DNA from: Verrucomicrobiales bacterium
GTDB lineage: Bacteria; Verrucomicrobiota; Verrucomicrobiia; Limisphaerales; UBA11320
Direction: 5' to 3'
DNA: 5,940 nucleotides
NCBI GenBank assembly: GCA_003452185.1
Contig: DMJJ01000388.1
Span: forward strand, 1-5,940
Within the stretch, counting starts at the first letter, position 1. Every line of letters starts with the position of its first letter. Below, piece by piece: positions 4,624 through 5,940 of the stretch. The notes below the pieces were generated by a model. The model was not told the DNA's origin. It was given only the letters and a program-made list of their open reading frames with translations, and made no database searches. The translations under genes and the position numbers were made by a program.

Positions 4624-5940
4624 ACAGCCTCGGCCCGTTTCCGCTCCCGCGCCATTGGAGTGTTCCTGATCGCAGGGCTCCTGCCCCTCGGCGCCCTCCG
4701 TGGAGTCTCAGCCCCCGCGCCAGTGCTAATTTTGGGCCCCATGCTGGGCCACGTCTCGGAGACCGAGGCGAACGTCTGGATCCGGGGATCCGGCCCCGCA
4801 CGGTGGGGGGTCCAGATCAGCGAATCGCCCGATCTCGCGCATTCCCGGCGGATCCTGGGTCGCGACCTCGCCGAGGGGGAGGGCTTCAACAGCTCGGTCT
4901 CCATCCCCGGGCTCCACGCCGGGCAGCGATACCACTACACGGTCCTTTTGAACGGCAAGCCCGCGATACTCCCCCCCTACCCCTCGTTTACCACGGCTCC
5001 CGCCCCAGGGGGGCCCCAGCACCTGCGCTTCGCCTTCATTTCCTGCTCCGGCTATGCTCCCCATGACCCGGCCGCCGGTTGGGCCGACCTCTCCCTGCGC
5101 ACCAACTACGACCTCATCCTTCAGCTCGGCGACAACCATTACGCCAACAGCACCCAACTGCAGAAGCAGCGGGACGGCTACCTGGGCCAGCGGCTCTGCA
5201 GCTCGTTCCGCGAGGCGACCTCCCGAGTCCCTGTATACGGGATCTGGGATGATCACGACTTTGCGGAGAACGACAGCGACAGCACCGTACCGGGCCGCGA
5301 GGAGATCTTTCGCGCCTTCAAGGAGCACTGGGCGAACCCTGCCTATGGCGAGCCTGGGAACCCGGGCGTGTACTTCAAATTCACGCGCGGGGATGTGGAG
5401 TTCTTCATGCTCGATGACCGGTACTACCGTTCCCCGAACCTCCAGACCAACAACCCGGCCAAGACCATGCTGGGAGCCCGTCAGGTCGCGTGGCTGAAGG
5501 AATCGCTGGGCGCCTCCAAGGCCCGGATCAAGATCCTGGCGGCCGGGGGGGAATGGGAAAGCAACGGGACTCCCGACTCCTGGACCAGTTTTCCGCGGGA
5601 GCGGGATGAAATCCTCGGCTTCATCCGCGACCGGGGGATCGAGGGGGTGCTGCTGATCTCCGGAGACCGGCACTTTACCGCCGGTTACCAGGTCCAGAAG
5701 CGGTTCATCGAGATCACCTCCGGCCCGTTTGGGGCCGGGATGGCGGAGTCGCGAAACCTCCCCGAGATGTTCAGCAACCATGGGAAGGGACATTTTTACT
5801 GCATCTACGACATCGACACACGGCCGGCGCAACCGACCGCCACGATTGAAATGTACCAGATCGGCATCGGCCTCGTTGAGCGCCGGACATTCACCTGGGA
5901 TGAGATCAATGGACGGAAGGGGATCCCGCCCTTACCCCCT
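4621..5940 (+). CDS. Secreted PhoD-like alkaline phosphatase / metallophosphatase (3' truncated by window)
   Basis: The frame is open for 440 codons to the window edge. Residues 1-31 form a Sec-type signal peptide: basic RFRSR, then a hydrophobic core (13-26), ending GVSA before PAP. There is no twin-arginine motif, unlike B. subtilis PhoD. A beta-sandwich N-domain (about 37-130, with the TEANVWIRG strand) matches the PhoD N-domain. The phosphatase domain begins with FISC (C142, aligning with the iron-ligand Cys of PhoD). It carries LGD (D171), WDDHD (209-213) with N217, and SGDRH (347-351), the family's metal and phosphate ligands. PhoD enzymes release phosphate from esters outside the cytoplasm with Fe and Ca; this protein's substrate is unknown. 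ATG 4621 is the first start in frame and gives the signal peptide; GGGAGG ends 17 nt upstream, farther than usual. The gene follows the Lgt-like gene by 34 nt. The length suggests few residues are missing. Confidence 0.92.
   Translation, partial: MTASARFRSRAIGVFLIAGLLPLGALRGVSAPAPVLILGPMLGHVSETEANVWIRGSGPARWGVQISESPDLAHSRRILGRDLAEGEGFNSSVSIPGLHAGQRYHYTVLLNGKPAILPPYPSFTTAPAPGGPQHLRFAFISCSGYAPHDPAAGWADLSLRTNYDLILQLGDNHYANSTQLQKQRDGYLGQRLCSSFREATSRVPVYGIWDDHDFAENDSDSTVPGREEIFRAFKEHWANPAYGEPGNPGVYFKFTRGDVEFFMLDDRYYRSPNLQTNNPAKTMLGARQVAWLKESLGASKARIKILAAGGEWESNGTPDSWTSFPRERDEILGFIRDRGIEGVLLISGDRHFTAGYQVQKRFIEITSGPFGAGMAESRNLPEMFSNHGKGHFYCIYDIDTRPAQPTATIEMYQIGIGLVERRTFTWDEINGRKGIPPLPP

Noticed and set aside
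3774..4904. Minus-strand open frame of 376 codons opposite the Lgt-like gene
   Set aside because: It spans three plus-strand genes and their gaps, and its Arg/Pro/Glu-rich product looks like a composition shadow.
4726..5832. Minus-strand open frame of 368 codons opposite the phosphatase gene
   Set aside because: The plus strand carries the PhoD-like motifs in order; the antisense product has no recognisable fold or motif and follows from third-position GC bias.

Overview
The window is a high-GC bacterial chromosomal segment. Its ordinary housekeeping gene (ribosomal protein S1) and ordinary gene spacing argue against a phage or plasmid. My best guess at the source is Verrucomicrobiota (Opitutae-like). 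The guess rests on the LysR regulator's N-terminus (MNLHHLELFYYVARHGGI, with a lengthened helix-turn-helix turn), on the near absence of Shine-Dalgarno sequences before the starts, and on the mix of a Tes-like radical SAM protein with a secreted PhoD-like phosphatase. It comes from memory of protein families and was not checked by a search.

Layout: (1) 1-1044 (+) is the 3' part of rpsA, covering the end of S1 domain 3, domains 4-6 and a charged tail. A strong GNRA-loop intrinsic terminator follows (1068-1097). (2) 1207-2091 (-) is a LysR-family regulator convergent with rpsA. The gap between them carries clustered G-tracts on the minus strand. (3) A 108-bp divergent spacer separates lysR from a tightly packed plus-strand cluster: a 73-residue single-span membrane protein (2200-2421), a COG1964/Tes-like radical SAM enzyme (2471-3883), a short divergent Lgt-like diacylglyceryl transferase homologue (3897-4586), and a secreted PhoD-like metallophosphatase (4621 to the window end, 3'-truncated). 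Gaps are 49, 13 and 34 nt, and I see no terminator between the genes, so one operon is likely.

The part most worth attention is the trio of small membrane protein, Tes-like radical SAM enzyme and Lgt-like protein under a divergent LysR regulator. Tes enzymes join lipid alkyl chains by radical chemistry, and Lgt moves a diacylglyceryl group from phospholipid to protein. Both families therefore work on membrane lipids. The Lgt-like protein keeps the C-terminal Tyr/Arg/Glu triad spacing but lacks the His and Asn that matter in E. coli Lgt. The radical SAM protein has an unusual CC-x6-CC insertion where characterised relatives carry an auxiliary-cluster motif. A joint lipid or lipoprotein modification pathway is a testable inference, not something the sequence proves.
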